DNA of 64,000 bases from Pseudaeromonas paramecii (GCF_039540575.1 NZ_BAABFC010000009.1:248001-312000), one strand, 5' to 3'. Positions 24,974-34,497 are shown, numbered from the stretch's first letter. Made by a program: numbers and translations. Notes: generated by a model from the letters alone, not told the origin.

Positions 24974-27280
24974 ATGCAGTTAGTCTCCTTGGTATTATTG
25001 TTGTCGGGCCTGCAGTTGCCCCCCCCCCTACTGGACAGGCCTGACCTGCCCAGCGAGTTGGCTCATGCCCAGGAGCAGGGGCTCAGCCGTCCGGATCTAT
25101 GCATCCAGCTCAGTCATAACTTTTTGCGCCGCGACCCACTCAGCAACCGCCCGTTGAGCGCAGGCCGCAGCAATCAAGCACAACCTGAACTTGAGCAATA
25201 CCGCACACCCAGTCAAACCGTCATGGCCCAGCTGATCCTCAGCCGCTGCCTGAGTCAAAATCAGCAATTTCCACCGGCAGAGCGACTACTGGAGGAGAGC
25301 CGGCAACTGGCGCGACGTGGCCACCAACCCGATCTGGAGGCCTTTGCCCTCTACCTGCAGGCTCGTCTGCTGGCCCTGGATACCCGGGATTACATCGGCA
25401 GCCAGTTGGCCGCCGAACGATTAGACAAACTTATCCAACGGGGAGCCCGCCTCCCTGATCCCCTGCAGGAGCAACGCTCCTGGCTGCAGATCCTCACCAA
25501 CATTGAACGTAGCCATATTGATGACGCCCGCAATCAGTTAGAAAAGTGGCAGCAGAGATTGCAACGCTTCCCCACCCCAGGTAGCCAAGCCTGGTATTTT
25601 GCCCTGTATGGCGAATTGATGCGTAGCCAGCAACAGGATGATCTCGCCCTAGGTTACTATTCTGACGCCATGAAACTGGCAGGTGAGTATGATGACTTCC
25701 TGCTGCAGGCGCAGATGGCCGACCGCATGAGTGACATTCTGCACCGTCGGGGGGACATGACCCAGGCCATTCGCTGGGGCGAAATGGCTGTCGACAATTA
25801 CCAACGCATCAATAACGGCGTCTGGCTGGCCGATGCCCTGATACGACTTGCCGATCTCGTGCGGGAATCGGGCAATGCCAATTTGGCCCTGGCGCTGTTG
25901 TTCAATGCGCTGGATCTGTATCGCAATGTCAACCGCCCCTTGCAGCTGGCGGAGCTCAACCATCAGATCGGCAAAACCTACCTGATGCTGGGCAAATATA
26001 TCGAGGCCAGGGCCTATCTCATTGCCGCCCGCAACGCCTTCAAGCTAAGCAAGTCCTATTCGGGCGAGCTGCGGACCCTGCTGGCGCTGGGGGATCTCTA
26101 TCTCGCCCAACAAGATGCCGGCGTCGTCATCCCCTTGGTGGAAAACGCCGTCCAGCAATTGCCCCAAGGTGAAACGCCACCGCCGGAGATCTTCTTGCTG
26201 CTCTCCCGCGCCTATGAACAAAAGGGCCTGTTTGCCGAGGCACTGCACAACTACAAACGCTTCAACGCCAGCCTGCGCCAGCAGCAGGAACAACAGCAGT
26301 CCCTCGGCAACGAGCAGTTCCGCACCAGTTATGCCCTGCTGGACAAGGAGCGCCAGCTCAAGACCATGGCGGCCACGCAAGCCGACTTGCTGGCCCAAAA
26401 GCGTCACTACCTTTGGTACTGTGCCCTGGCCACCTTGGGCCTGCTGACCCTTGGCTTTATCTTGCTGCAAGTCTGGCTGCGCGGCTGCCGAAGAGAAGAT
26501 GAACTCCAGGCCAGCCGAGCCCGCCTGCTACAGGTGCCGAGCACTGGGTTGCCCAGCATGGAGCAGTTGCTGCAGGACTTGACCCCGCCGACCCCGCAGG
26601 GCTATGGCAACCTGAATTATCTGGATATCCACCCGGAACACCCCCTCAACCAGAAGCGGCAGTTTGTTGCCTTACGCCTGCCAGGGTTGGACCAGCTGAG
26701 CGATCAGATTGGTGAGCAGCAAACCGAGCGAGTAGAGCAGATACTGGTATCGCGCATCCGGGACCAGCTGCCTGAGCAGGCACAGCTCTATCATCAACCC
26801 GGTGGCAAGTTGATGATGCTATTTAGTCAAAGCAGTCCACAATCTGTGACCCACTGGCTGGAGACCATGTTTACGCAGCTCAAGGAACCCCTGCGGCACT
26901 TTGGTGTACCCGGACAGCTGGCTGCCGGCCTGGTGAGTTACCCCTTCCTCAGCCGCGCCCCGCGTGCCGTCTCCTCTATCCAGCTACTGGAAGTGGCACA
27001 ACTGGCCTTGGCCGCCGCTCGCCAACTGGCCGAGAAAACCACGGCCAGCTCATGGGTTGAGCTCTCCGCCATTGACTGTCAGCAGGCGGCATTCTTCAAT
27101 GGGCAAATTCGTGCCCGCACTTTGCAGGCTATTGACAAAGGATTGGTTAAAGTCAACGCTTTGCACGGAAAACAGCTGATAGACTGGCATCTTCTGGGGC
27201 TTAAGGATGCATTGGTGCAACAAGGCGAACTGGCCCCGCTCAGGGTGCCGACGACCGGCGAGCGCACAGCAGAAGAATAA
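24974..27280 (+). CDS. TPR-repeat membrane protein with degenerate GGDEF domain
   Basis: 768 residues. N-terminal signal sequence (about 1-17), an extracytoplasmic helical region with TPR-like repeats (about 85-440, with clear A/L/Y periodicity), one transmembrane segment (about 478-502, LWYCALATLGLLTLGFILLQ), then a cytoplasmic domain (about 520-720) that follows the GGDEF layout: TGLPSMEQL replaces the usual LTGLPNR segment, and PGGKLMMLF stands where R-GGDEF-VLL belongs. The signature GG is kept (610-611) but the DEF triad is KLM, so no cyclase activity is expected. It precedes an intact diguanylate cyclase by 33 bases. The GGDEF reading is by eye and needs a profile search. Confidence 0.7.
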   Translation: MQLVSLVLLLSGLQLPPPLLDRPDLPSELAHAQEQGLSRPDLCIQLSHNFLRRDPLSNRPLSAGRSNQAQPELEQYRTPSQTVMAQLILSRCLSQNQQFPPAERLLEESRQLARRGHQPDLEAFALYLQARLLALDTRDYIGSQLAAERLDKLIQRGARLPDPLQEQRSWLQILTNIERSHIDDARNQLEKWQQRLQRFPTPGSQAWYFALYGELMRSQQQDDLALGYYSDAMKLAGEYDDFLLQAQMADRMSDILHRRGDMTQAIRWGEMAVDNYQRINNGVWLADALIRLADLVRESGNANLALALLFNALDLYRNVNRPLQLAELNHQIGKTYLMLGKYIEARAYLIAARNAFKLSKSYSGELRTLLALGDLYLAQQDAGVVIPLVENAVQQLPQGETPPPEIFLLLSRAYEQKGLFAEALHNYKRFNASLRQQQEQQQSLGNEQFRTSYALLDKERQLKTMAATQADLLAQKRHYLWYCALATLGLLTLGFILLQVWLRGCRREDELQASRARLLQVPSTGLPSMEQLLQDLTPPTPQGYGNLNYLDIHPEHPLNQKRQFVALRLPGLDQLSDQIGEQQTERVEQILVSRIRDQLPEQAQLYHQPGGKLMMLFSQSSPQSVTHWLETMFTQLKEPLRHFGVPGQLAAGLVSYPFLSRAPRAVSSIQLLEVAQLALAAARQLAEKTTASSWVELSAIDCQQAAFFNGQIRARTLQAIDKGLVKVNALHGKQLIDWHLLGLKDALVQQGELAPLRVPTTGERTAEE

Positions 27281-27313
27281 CTACGAGATAGAACCGCTTA
27301 GGAATAATCACAG

Positions 27314-28912
27314 ATGAATGATGCGTCGGTCATCACAGGGCAGTTGACCCGTCTACGCGAAAAGCTGGAACAGAAGGAACTGGAGCTCGGTCAGCTGTCG
27401 GAGCAATCCGAACTGGAGCGCACCCGCAGCATTCAGTTCATTACCCGGCTGATGCAAGCTTGTCGCGGGCATGACAGAGAGCTGGATAACCGGCTGGCCA
27501 AGTTGCGTCAGCGCTTTGAAGAAAATCAGCCGATCCACCTGCTGGCCAACGAGCTGCTGGTAGTCGAAAAGCTGTTGCAAAACATCGATATCACGCTGGA
27601 AGAATCACTGCGTGCCGGCCGTCAGCAACTCAAGGAAGGCGGACGCACTCTGGGTGCCATTCGCCTGCTGCCCGAGAAGCTGCGCCGTGAAGCCAAGGAG
27701 CTGCAACAGGACACCGAGGGACAAACCCTCAGCGAGCTGCAAAAGCGGGTCGCCCACCTGATGGAGCTCTACCAGCAGGCCGTCCGCAATCTGTTGCTGA
27801 ACAAAGAGATACCCCAGGCAGCAGCGAACATGGCCGAGGAAACGGCCAAGAATGAGTGTCGCACCCTGGATCCCCAGATGCACATCCGCATCTGCGATGA
27901 GCTGCAACGCCTGATCACCGAGCTGGACTTCACCGGCCCGGTGGGGGAACAGCTCTCCGAGATACGCCGCAACCTGCTCACCGGTGTGGAAGCCGCCGAT
28001 CTACCGGCACTGTGCCTGGAGCTGGTAGAACTCATCATCGAAGGGGCTCGTCAGGAGCGCCGTGAATCCCACCTGTTTCTCGCCAGCCTCAATGACAGCC
28101 TAAGCTCGGTGCATCTGCAGTTCAGCGAGTCCATGGAGAGCAGTCTGGCCCTCCACGAGCAGGGATTGTCCAACAGCCGGCATCTGCATCGACACTTCGA
28201 AGACATCCATTATCAGCTGAGCACCGCCAGCACCCTTGAAGATCTCAAGGGCAGCATCCAGCAGAACATGACGCTCATCCAAACCCTGCTGCAGGAGCGG
28301 CAGTGTTTTCAGGAGCGTGAGCGAGAGCTGCTGGACGAGATGATGGCCATGGAAAGCCGGCTCAACCTGCTCAAGGATGAAACCGCCGAGTACAAGAAGC
28401 GCATGGCCCAGCAGAAACACAAGCTGCTGCTGGACAGCCTGACCCAGGTCTATAACCGCGCCGCCCTGGATGAACGGCTGGATCTAGAGTTCAAGCGCTG
28501 GCAGCGCTATCAGTCCCCGCTGGGCCTGGCCATCGTCGATATCGACTTCTTCAAGTCCATCAACGACCGCTTCGGCCACCTGGCCGGTGACAAGGCCCTC
28601 AAGGTCATCGCCCGCGCCATGAGCCGCGCCCTGCGGGAAACCGACTTCATCGCCCGCTACGGTGGCGAGGAGTTCGTGGTGCTGCTGCCCGGCATCGATG
28701 CCGACAGCTTCCTGGCGCCGCTGGAGAAGATCCGCGCCGTGGTCAAAAGCATCCCATTCCGCTTCAAGGATGATAAGGTGGAAATCACCGTCTCCATGGG
28801 GGCCACCCTGTTCAAGGACGGAGATAAATCCTCAGATGCCTTCGAACGGGCCGATCGCGCACTATACGAAGCCAAAAACAACGGCCGGGACAGGATTATC
28901 TACCGCAGCTAA
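27314..28912 (+). CDS. Cytoplasmic diguanylate cyclase with N-terminal coiled-coil region
   Basis: Makes cyclic di-GMP from two GTP. The 532 residues have no membrane segment or signal peptide. Residues 1-360 are helical, with coiled-coil heptads at 10-35 and 330-365; this matches the 'DGC coil' type N-terminal region. The C-terminal GGDEF domain (about 370-530) starts LTQVYNRAALDERL, has the metal Asp in IVDIDFFKSIND, an RETD I-site (441-444), and the active motif GGEEF (450-454), so it should be active and product-inhibited. It is cotranscribed with the TPR/pseudo-GGDEF gene and resembles the gene found near queF and ppnN in Vibrio. Confidence 0.9.
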   Translation: MNDASVITGQLTRLREKLEQKELELGQLSEQSELERTRSIQFITRLMQACRGHDRELDNRLAKLRQRFEENQPIHLLANELLVVEKLLQNIDITLEESLRAGRQQLKEGGRTLGAIRLLPEKLRREAKELQQDTEGQTLSELQKRVAHLMELYQQAVRNLLLNKEIPQAAANMAEETAKNECRTLDPQMHIRICDELQRLITELDFTGPVGEQLSEIRRNLLTGVEAADLPALCLELVELIIEGARQERRESHLFLASLNDSLSSVHLQFSESMESSLALHEQGLSNSRHLHRHFEDIHYQLSTASTLEDLKGSIQQNMTLIQTLLQERQCFQERERELLDEMMAMESRLNLLKDETAEYKKRMAQQKHKLLLDSLTQVYNRAALDERLDLEFKRWQRYQSPLGLAIVDIDFFKSINDRFGHLAGDKALKVIARAMSRALRETDFIARYGGEEFVVLLPGIDADSFLAPLEKIRAVVKSIPFRFKDDKVEITVSMGATLFKDGDKSSDAFERADRALYEAKNNGRDRIIYRS

Positions 28913-28932
28913 GGCGCCGCCCCGGTCAACCT

Positions 28933-28954
28933 CAGTGCCCCACTCGGGGCACTG
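28933..28954 (+). other. Stem-loop between the cyclase gene and ppnN
   Basis: Nine-bp stem CAGTGCCCC / GGGGCACTG with an ACTC loop and no T-run, in the 69-base gap before ppnN. Probably an mRNA processing or stability element rather than a terminator. Confidence 0.5.
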
Positions 28955-28981
28955 CTCACCCAGCCGTATCAGGGGTATCGC

Positions 28982-30337
28982 ATGATCACCTATATCAATC
29001 CCGTCGGCTCCATGGAGCAGCTCTCCCAGCTGGAAGTGGATCGCCTCAAACAGGCCGCCTCGGGCGCCACCTACCAGCTGTTTCGCAACTGCTCCCTGGC
29101 CGTACTCAACTCCGGCAGCCAGACCGACAGCTCCAAGGAAATACTGGAGAAGTTCGCCAACTTCGAAATCAACGTCATCCGCCGGGAGCGCGGCGTCAAG
29201 CTGGAGCTGTTCCACGCACCGGACAGTGCCTTCGTGGATGGCGAGATCATCCGCGGCATCCAGGAACACCTGTTCTCCGTGCTGCGGGACATCCTCTATG
29301 TGAGCAACAAGCGTGAGGCGGACTGCACCATCAACCTGACGAGCTCGGTGCACATCACCAACTACGTCTTCTCCATCCTGCGCAACGCCCGCACCATCCA
29401 CTCCGGCGAGGAGCCAAATCTGGTGGTCTGCTGGGGCGGCCACTCCATCAACGCCGAAGAGTACCAATACACCCGGGAGGTGGGCAGCGAGCTGGGATTG
29501 CGGGAGCTCAACGTCTGCACCGGCTGTGGTCCGGGCGCCATGGAGGGTCCCATGAAGGGCGCCGCCGTGGGGCACGCCAAACAGCGCTATGGCAATCGCC
29601 GCTATGTGGGGCTGACTGAACCCTCCATCATCGCCGCCGAGCCGCCCAATCCCATCGTCAGCGAACTGGTGATCATGCCGGACATCGAGAAGCGCCTGGA
29701 GGCCTTCGTGCGCATCGGCCACGGCATCATCATCTTCCCCGGTGGGGTGGGCACCGCCGAGGAGCTGCTGTATATCCTGGGGATCATGATGAACCCGGCC
29801 AACCAGCACCAGCCCATGCCCTTAGTGCTGACCGGCCCGGCCAGCAGCCGCGAGTATTTTCACAGTCTCGATGAGTTCATCCGCGCCGCCCTGGGCGAAG
29901 CGGCCACCCGCCACTACCAGATCATCCTGGATGATCCCGCCGAAGTCGCCCGGGTGATGAAGCAGGCCATGCCCAAGGTGCGGGAGTACCGCAAGGCGGT
30001 GGGGGATGCCTATTCCTTTAACTGGTCTCTGAAGATAGAGCCGGAGTTCCAGCTGCCCTTCGAGCCCAGCCATGAGGCCATGACGGCGCTGAACCTGCAC
30101 TGGGAGCAACCGCCCCAGCAGCTGGCGGCCAACCTGCGGCGGGCCTTTTCCGGCATCGTCGCCGGTAACGTCAAGGAGGCCGGCCTCAAGGCCATTGAGC
30201 GCAAGGGCCCCTTCCAGCTCAATGGCGATAAAACCCTGATGGCCATGATGGACAAGCTGTTGCAACACTTCGTCGCCCAGGGGCGCATGAAGCTGCCGGG
30301 CAGCCACTATCAACCCTGTTACGAGATCATCCGCTAA
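28982..30337 (+). CDS. ppnN: PpnN, nucleotide 5'-monophosphate nucleosidase
   Basis: Cleaves purine and pyrimidine nucleoside monophosphates to base and ribose 5-phosphate; stimulated by (p)ppGpp in E. coli. The 451 residues start MITYINPVGSMEQLSQLEVD, very close to E. coli YgdH/PpnN (454). The LOG-type signature PGGVGTAEE sits at about 258-266. The adjoining xni is three bases downstream, so the two are cotranscribed. Confidence 0.95.
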   Translation: MITYINPVGSMEQLSQLEVDRLKQAASGATYQLFRNCSLAVLNSGSQTDSSKEILEKFANFEINVIRRERGVKLELFHAPDSAFVDGEIIRGIQEHLFSVLRDILYVSNKREADCTINLTSSVHITNYVFSILRNARTIHSGEEPNLVVCWGGHSINAEEYQYTREVGSELGLRELNVCTGCGPGAMEGPMKGAAVGHAKQRYGNRRYVGLTEPSIIAAEPPNPIVSELVIMPDIEKRLEAFVRIGHGIIIFPGGVGTAEELLYILGIMMNPANQHQPMPLVLTGPASSREYFHSLDEFIRAALGEAATRHYQIILDDPAEVARVMKQAMPKVREYRKAVGDAYSFNWSLKIEPEFQLPFEPSHEAMTALNLHWEQPPQQLAANLRRAFSGIVAGNVKEAGLKAIERKGPFQLNGDKTLMAMMDKLLQHFVAQGRMKLPGSHYQPCYEIIR

Positions 30338-30340
30338 GCC

Positions 30341-31129
30341 ATGGCCCACCTGCTGTTACTGGATGCCATGAACCTGATCCGCCGCCTGTACGCCGTGCAA
30401 GAACGGCAACAGGCGGACCACCAATCCCGCTTGCTGGCCACCGCCCAGACCATGGAGCGCGCCGTCGGCAGCATACTGGCCGAAGTGGCCCCCAGCCATG
30501 TGCTGGCGGTGTTTGACGGCCAGGGTGACAGCTGGCGCAAGGCCCTCTACCCGGACTACAAGGCCGGCCGCAACGCCATGCCCGAGGCCCTCGCCGAGGG
30601 GCTGGAGCTGTTGCAGGCCCGGCTCTGGTCCCTGGGGGTGGATGCGCTGCTCAGCGACACCGACGAGGCAGACGATCTCATCGCCACCCTGATGGCCGGC
30701 ATGGCCAGCCATGGTCAGCCAGTCACCCTGATCTCCACCGACAAGGGCTTCTGCCAGCTGTTACCCCAGGGCTTGCAGATCCGCGATTACTTCAACAAAC
30801 GCTGGCTGGACGAGGCCTTCGTGCGGCAGCACTTCGGCGTCCCCTCCACGGCCCTGGTGGACTACTGGGCCCTGTGCGGCCTGGCGGGCTCCAACATCAA
30901 GGGCGTCCCCGGCATAGGTCCCAAGGGGGCGGCCGAGCTGCTCGGCCAGTATGGCAACCTCGACACCCTCCTCTCGGTCGAGGCCGCTGACAAGCGGCTG
31001 CACAAGGTGCAGCAGGCCGCCGACGAGGCTCGACTGGCGCAAACTTTGGTCCGCCTGCGCCAGGATATTCCACTAGGCTTTAACTTGAAGGATATCCGTT
31101 ATACGCCTCACTCGGCGCCGTCCACCTGA
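30341..31129 (+). CDS. xni: Xni, flap endonuclease-like protein
   Basis: Structure-specific 5' nuclease of the FEN/Pol I 5'-exonuclease family. The 262 residues (E. coli 251) show the N-terminal LLDAMNLIRRLYAV acid motif, the DEADDLIATLM acidic cluster, and a helix-hairpin-helix in the GLAGSNIKGVPGIGPKGAAE segment. E. coli Xni lacks some metal-binding acids of other FENs; I did not check every ligand here. It starts three bases after the ppnN stop. Confidence 0.92.
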   Translation: MAHLLLLDAMNLIRRLYAVQERQQADHQSRLLATAQTMERAVGSILAEVAPSHVLAVFDGQGDSWRKALYPDYKAGRNAMPEALAEGLELLQARLWSLGVDALLSDTDEADDLIATLMAGMASHGQPVTLISTDKGFCQLLPQGLQIRDYFNKRWLDEAFVRQHFGVPSTALVDYWALCGLAGSNIKGVPGIGPKGAAELLGQYGNLDTLLSVEAADKRLHKVQQAADEARLAQTLVRLRQDIPLGFNLKDIRYTPHSAPST

Positions 31130-31176
31130 GGCGACACCCGCCGGCTAACGCACCCGATAGCGGCTAAGGAGTCATC

Positions 31177-31872
31177 ATGTCCCTGACCACACTGATCACA
31201 GGTGCCAACCGCGGCATAGGGCTGGCCCTGACCCACGCCTGCCTGCGGCGCGATGACCAGGTCATCGCCTGCTGTCGCGATCCCTATCATGCCCAGCAGC
31301 TGCACAAGCTGGCGGAGATCTACCCCAAACTCGCCATCCACCAGCTGGATGTCAGTGAGCCGGAGGAGTACCAACAGCTCAAGGAGGCGCTGGCCGGCAC
31401 CCCCATCGACTGGCTGATCGCCAACGCCGGCCTCTACGGCCCGCCGGAACAGGCACTGGGGCAGACCGACTACTTCGCCTGGCAGCAGGTGTTAGCGGTG
31501 AATACCCTGGCGCCCCTGCGTCTGGTGGAGACCTTTATGGACAACTTGCTGGCCGGCGAGGCCAAGAGCATCGTCGTCATCAGCAGCGTCATGGGCTCCA
31601 TCAGCGAAAATCACCAGGGCGGGCATTACCTGTATCGCTCCTCCAAAGCCGCCTTGAACGCCGTGCTGCGCTCCCTGGCGCTGGATCTGGCCAACCAGGG
31701 AGTCAAGGCCTATGCCATGCACCCCGGCTGGGTGAAGACCGACATGGGCGGCCAAGCCGCCCCGCTGGAGGTGGAGGATGCCGCCAGCACCCTGTTGCTG
31801 ACCCTGGAGCGGCTGGATGCCGCCAGCAGTGGCAAGTTCATCACCTACGATGGCCAGCAGCTGCCCTGGTAG
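31177..31872 (+). CDS. SDR family oxidoreductase (C-factor-like)
   Basis: Short-chain dehydrogenase of unknown substrate. The 231 residues have the NAD(P)-binding motif TGANRGIG (8-15), NAG (about 85), the catalytic Ser in ISSVMGS and the YRSSK motif (about 151-155). The overall look matches the CsgA/C-factor-like subgroup. TAAGGAG lies upstream. It ends the plus-strand run from queF and is closed by a terminator. Confidence 0.88.
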   Translation: MSLTTLITGANRGIGLALTHACLRRDDQVIACCRDPYHAQQLHKLAEIYPKLAIHQLDVSEPEEYQQLKEALAGTPIDWLIANAGLYGPPEQALGQTDYFAWQQVLAVNTLAPLRLVETFMDNLLAGEAKSIVVISSVMGSISENHQGGHYLYRSSKAALNAVLRSLALDLANQGVKAYAMHPGWVKTDMGGQAAPLEVEDAASTLLLTLERLDAASSGKFITYDGQQLPW

Positions 31873-31894
31873 CGGTCACCGTCAACCTTGGTCA

Positions 31895-31929
31895 CAAAAA
31901 AAAGCGAGCCAAATGGCTCGCTTTTTTTG
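31895..31929. terminator. Bidirectional terminator between SDR gene and rlmM
   Basis: Fourteen-bp stem AAAAAAAGCGAGCC / GGCTCGCTTTTTTT with an AAAT loop, T-run on both strands; serves two converging genes. Confidence 0.92.
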
Positions 31930-31952
31930 TCCACTGTCCGGCGCCATCCGCC

Positions 31953-33053
31953 TTACTGGATGGCACCGGATTTGCGCCGCACCAGCTGCTGCATGTTGTA
32001 GACATGAAGGGTGATCTCTTCCCGGTCGTGATACAGCTGCTTGGCCTGGATGACGAAGTGCTCGTCGATCTCGGCCAGCCAGGTCTTCAGCATGTCCAGG
32101 TTGTGCTCCACCTCGGCATAGCGCTTCTTCATCGGCAACTTGAGGTTGAAGATGGCCTCTTGGCACAGGCCGTCGCGGAACCAGCTGGCGATGAGGTGGG
32201 TCACCCGCGCCGGCTTCTCCACCATGTCACACACCAGCCAATAGGTGTTCTTCTTGGTGGGCCGATAACGGAAACCATCTTCCTTGATATGTTTGACCTG
32301 GCCGGTCTCCATCAGGGACTCGGCCATGGGGCCGTTGTCCACCGAGGTCACCATCATGTCCCGTTTCACCAGCTGATAGGTCCAGCCCCCCGGGCTGGCC
32401 CCCAGATCCACGGCATTGAGGCCGGAGCGCAGGCGGATCTCCCACTCGTCGGCCGGCACGAAGACATGCAGCGCCTCTTCGAGCTTGAGGGTGGAGCGGC
32501 TGGGCGCATCCCCGGGGAAGCGCAGCCGCGGTATTCCCATATGAAAGGGGGAGTTGTTGGTGGTGTAGGAGTAACCCACCATCAGGTGATTGTTGGCCAG
32601 GAAGAAGAGGTGCAGCACGGGGCGGCGATGGGTCTCCTCCTGGGTCAACTTTCCGGCGCCCCGCAGGGCCTGGCGCAGCGGCACGCTGAATTTGCGGCAG
32701 AAGGTGGTCAGCTCCTTGGCCTCGTTGGTATCGGCCGTCTCCACCCGCAGCTCACCGCATTGGGGATAGTTCGCCACCGCCGCCAGTATGGGGCTGATGC
32801 GGTCGCTGGGATCCAGCTCCGCCAGCTCATGGGTCATCACCAGCATCTGGCGGGCAAACACCAGCTCACGAAATGGCAGGCGACGAGCCAGCTTGTCGGC
32901 ATCCTCCTCGCCATAGCACTCGAACAGCACATAGCCGCTGTTCTCCACCACGCGGGAAAACCCGAAACAGTCCAGGGCCACCGCCTTGTCCTGGATCTCG
33001 GCCGCCATCTCCTTCTCGAAGCCCGGCCGGCAATACAACATCAGATGATTCAT
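31953..33053 (-). CDS. rlmM: RlmM, 23S rRNA C2498 2'-O-methyltransferase
   Basis: Methylates the ribose of C2498 in 23S rRNA using SAM. The 366 residues (E. coli 366) have an N-terminal THUMP-like domain starting MNHLMLYCRPGFEKEMAAEI and a C-terminal RrmJ-type Rossmann methylase with DLGASPGGWTYQLV (SAM site, about 217-230). Its ATG overlaps the gcvA stop by four bases; the gcvA-rlmM neighbourhood is also that of E. coli, where ygdD lies between. Confidence 0.95.
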   Translation of the reverse strand: MNHLMLYCRPGFEKEMAAEIQDKAVALDCFGFSRVVENSGYVLFECYGEEDADKLARRLPFRELVFARQMLVMTHELAELDPSDRISPILAAVANYPQCGELRVETADTNEAKELTTFCRKFSVPLRQALRGAGKLTQEETHRRPVLHLFFLANNHLMVGYSYTTNNSPFHMGIPRLRFPGDAPSRSTLKLEEALHVFVPADEWEIRLRSGLNAVDLGASPGGWTYQLVKRDMMVTSVDNGPMAESLMETGQVKHIKEDGFRYRPTKKNTYWLVCDMVEKPARVTHLIASWFRDGLCQEAIFNLKLPMKKRYAEVEHNLDMLKTWLAEIDEHFVIQAKQLYHDREEITLHVYNMQQLVRRKSGAIQ

Positions 33054-34018
33054 TCAACTCTCCCGGATGCCGCATCGGCCGCATCCTCATCAACAGTGGC
33101 GCCCACCGGCTGTCCCGGCAAACGTTCCCGCTCCTCCTGCACCACCAGCTCCAGCATCCAGGCACGGAAGGCGGCGATCTTGCCCAGATCCGCCTGGTTT
33201 TCCTGGCAGACCAGGTAATAGGCATTCTTGCTCACCAGCACCTGCTCAAACGGACAGACCAGTCGCCCCGCCGCCAACTCGGGCTGAGCCAGCACGCTGT
33301 GCCCCAGGGCGACCCCCTGGCCATGCACCGCCGCCTGGATCACCATGGTGGAGTGACTGAAGATGGGTCCCTGATTCACGTTGGGCACCTCCACCCCCAC
33401 CTGGCGGAACCAGGCGTTCCAGTCGCGCCGGGAGCTGTCGTGCAGCAGGGTATGCCAGGCCAGATCCGCCGGGCTACGCAGCGGCCTGGGCCCCTGCAGC
33501 AGCCGTGGCGAGCAGACCGGCACCAGGTATTCGGTGTGCAGCTTGTCGCAGCGTAGGCCGGGCCAGTTGCCCCGGCCGTAATAGATAGCCACATCCACGT
33601 CTTCGGACAGGGAGCCTTCGTCCATGTCCACCGCCTTGATCCGCACGTCTATGTCCGGATGCCGCTCGCTGAACTGCATCAGCCGCGGCACCAGCCACTG
33701 GATGGCGAAACTTGGCTGCAGGGTCACAGTCAGCGCCCCCTTGGCACTGCGGGCCACCAGCTTCTGGGTCGCCTCGGCGATGGCAGCGAAGATGTCCTTG
33801 ATATCCAGGAAGTAGCCCTGGCCCTCTTCGGTCAGCAGCAAGGAGCGATTGCGACGCCGAAACAACTTGATACCGAGAAACTCCTCCAGCGCCTTGATCT
33901 GGTGGCTGATGGCCGCCTGGGTGACAAACAGCTCCTCTGCCGCCCGGGTAAAGCTCAGATGGCGGGCGGCCGCTTCGAACGCCTTGAGGGCATTGAGGGG
34001 AGGAAGTCGTCTGGACAT
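33050..34018 (-). CDS. gcvA: GcvA-type LysR regulator
   Basis: LysR-type regulator; in E. coli GcvA controls the glycine cleavage operon and the small RNA gcvB. The 322 residues start MSRRLPPLNALKAFEAAARH, with the helix-turn-helix at about 20-45 and the type 2 periplasmic-binding fold at about 92-295. The last 20 or so residues (LPGQPVGATVDEDAADAASG) form an acidic tail beyond the usual 305-residue length. Directly coupled to rlmM. Target assignment follows family and neighbours only. Confidence 0.88.
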   Translation of the reverse strand: MSRRLPPLNALKAFEAAARHLSFTRAAEELFVTQAAISHQIKALEEFLGIKLFRRRNRSLLLTEEGQGYFLDIKDIFAAIAEATQKLVARSAKGALTVTLQPSFAIQWLVPRLMQFSERHPDIDVRIKAVDMDEGSLSEDVDVAIYYGRGNWPGLRCDKLHTEYLVPVCSPRLLQGPRPLRSPADLAWHTLLHDSSRRDWNAWFRQVGVEVPNVNQGPIFSHSTMVIQAAVHGQGVALGHSVLAQPELAAGRLVCPFEQVLVSKNAYYLVCQENQADLGKIAAFRAWMLELVVQEERERLPGQPVGATVDEDAADAASGRVE

Positions 34019-34051
34019 GGCTCTCGTGGATAAGATTTTCTAATGGCGCGG

Positions 34052-34080
34052 ATTATAGGGGCAGTCGCGGCGGCTCACCA
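34052..34080 (-). promoter_or_regulatory. gcvA promoter
   Basis: Minus strand TGGTGA (34075-34080), 17-base spacer, perfect TATAAT (34052-34057), 34 bases upstream of the gcvA ATG. Good sigma-70 shape. Confidence 0.6.
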
Positions 34081-34202
34081 CTAAATTCGCCAAGACGCGA
34101 CCGGCCCGTCAACTGCGGACCAGAATAAGACCCAAACCAGTCCCTAATCACCACCTGAAAACGCATTCAAATAAAAAATCAAGTCAGGATGGAAAATATT
34201 TG

Positions 34203-34251
34203 TTGATCTGCGTCACACATCAGACCTAGCATTTACGTGACGCAAGTCACA
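34203..34251 (+). promoter_or_regulatory. Promoter and inverted repeats before the 39-codon gene
   Basis: TTGATC (34203-34208), 18-base spacer, TAGCAT (34227-34232). Eight-base inverted repeat TGCGTCAC (34209-34216) / GTGACGCA (34237-34244), plus CGTGA-N6-TCACA (34236-34251), nine of ten bases of the CRP core. The last can also form GTGAC-GCAA-GTCAC in RNA. Site identity is a guess from sequence. Confidence 0.45.
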
Positions 34252-34276
34252 AACACAGCAATAGAGGAGAAACACC

Positions 34277-34396
34277 ATGTTTAACATCTATCTGAACCTG
34301 AACAATCGAGTAAAGGAACGCGGTCAAAAGGAAACCACTGGTGAGCGCTATACCCCGGCCACCCGCCAGTACTATTTCCGCTACGAAGTCCGCTGA
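34277..34396 (+). CDS. Small basic protein, 39 residues, unknown function
   Basis: ATG 34277 to TGA 34396, with GAGGAG seven bases upstream, a very good ribosome site. The product starts MFNIYLNLNNRVKERGQKET and ends QYYFRYEVR; it is rich in Arg, Asn and Tyr, net positive, with no membrane segment or Cys. The gene sits alone between gcvA and kdsA, has promoter-like elements upstream and a terminator about 100 bases downstream. I do not recognise the family. The case for coding rests on the ribosome site, placement and flanking signals; it is too short for statistics. Confidence 0.6.
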   Translation: MFNIYLNLNNRVKERGQKETTGERYTPATRQYYFRYEVR

Positions 34397-34497
34397 TCCC
34401 CTGCCTTTCTGGCTGTGGGATAGCACTTCTACGGCTTGCCAGGGAGATCCCCTCCCGCCTTTACTCTCCAAACCGGCCTGGTGATACCAGGATGCAA

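Noticed and set aside
28933..28954. Terminator between the cyclase gene and ppnN
   Set aside because: Strong stem but no T-run, so listed only as a stem-loop.
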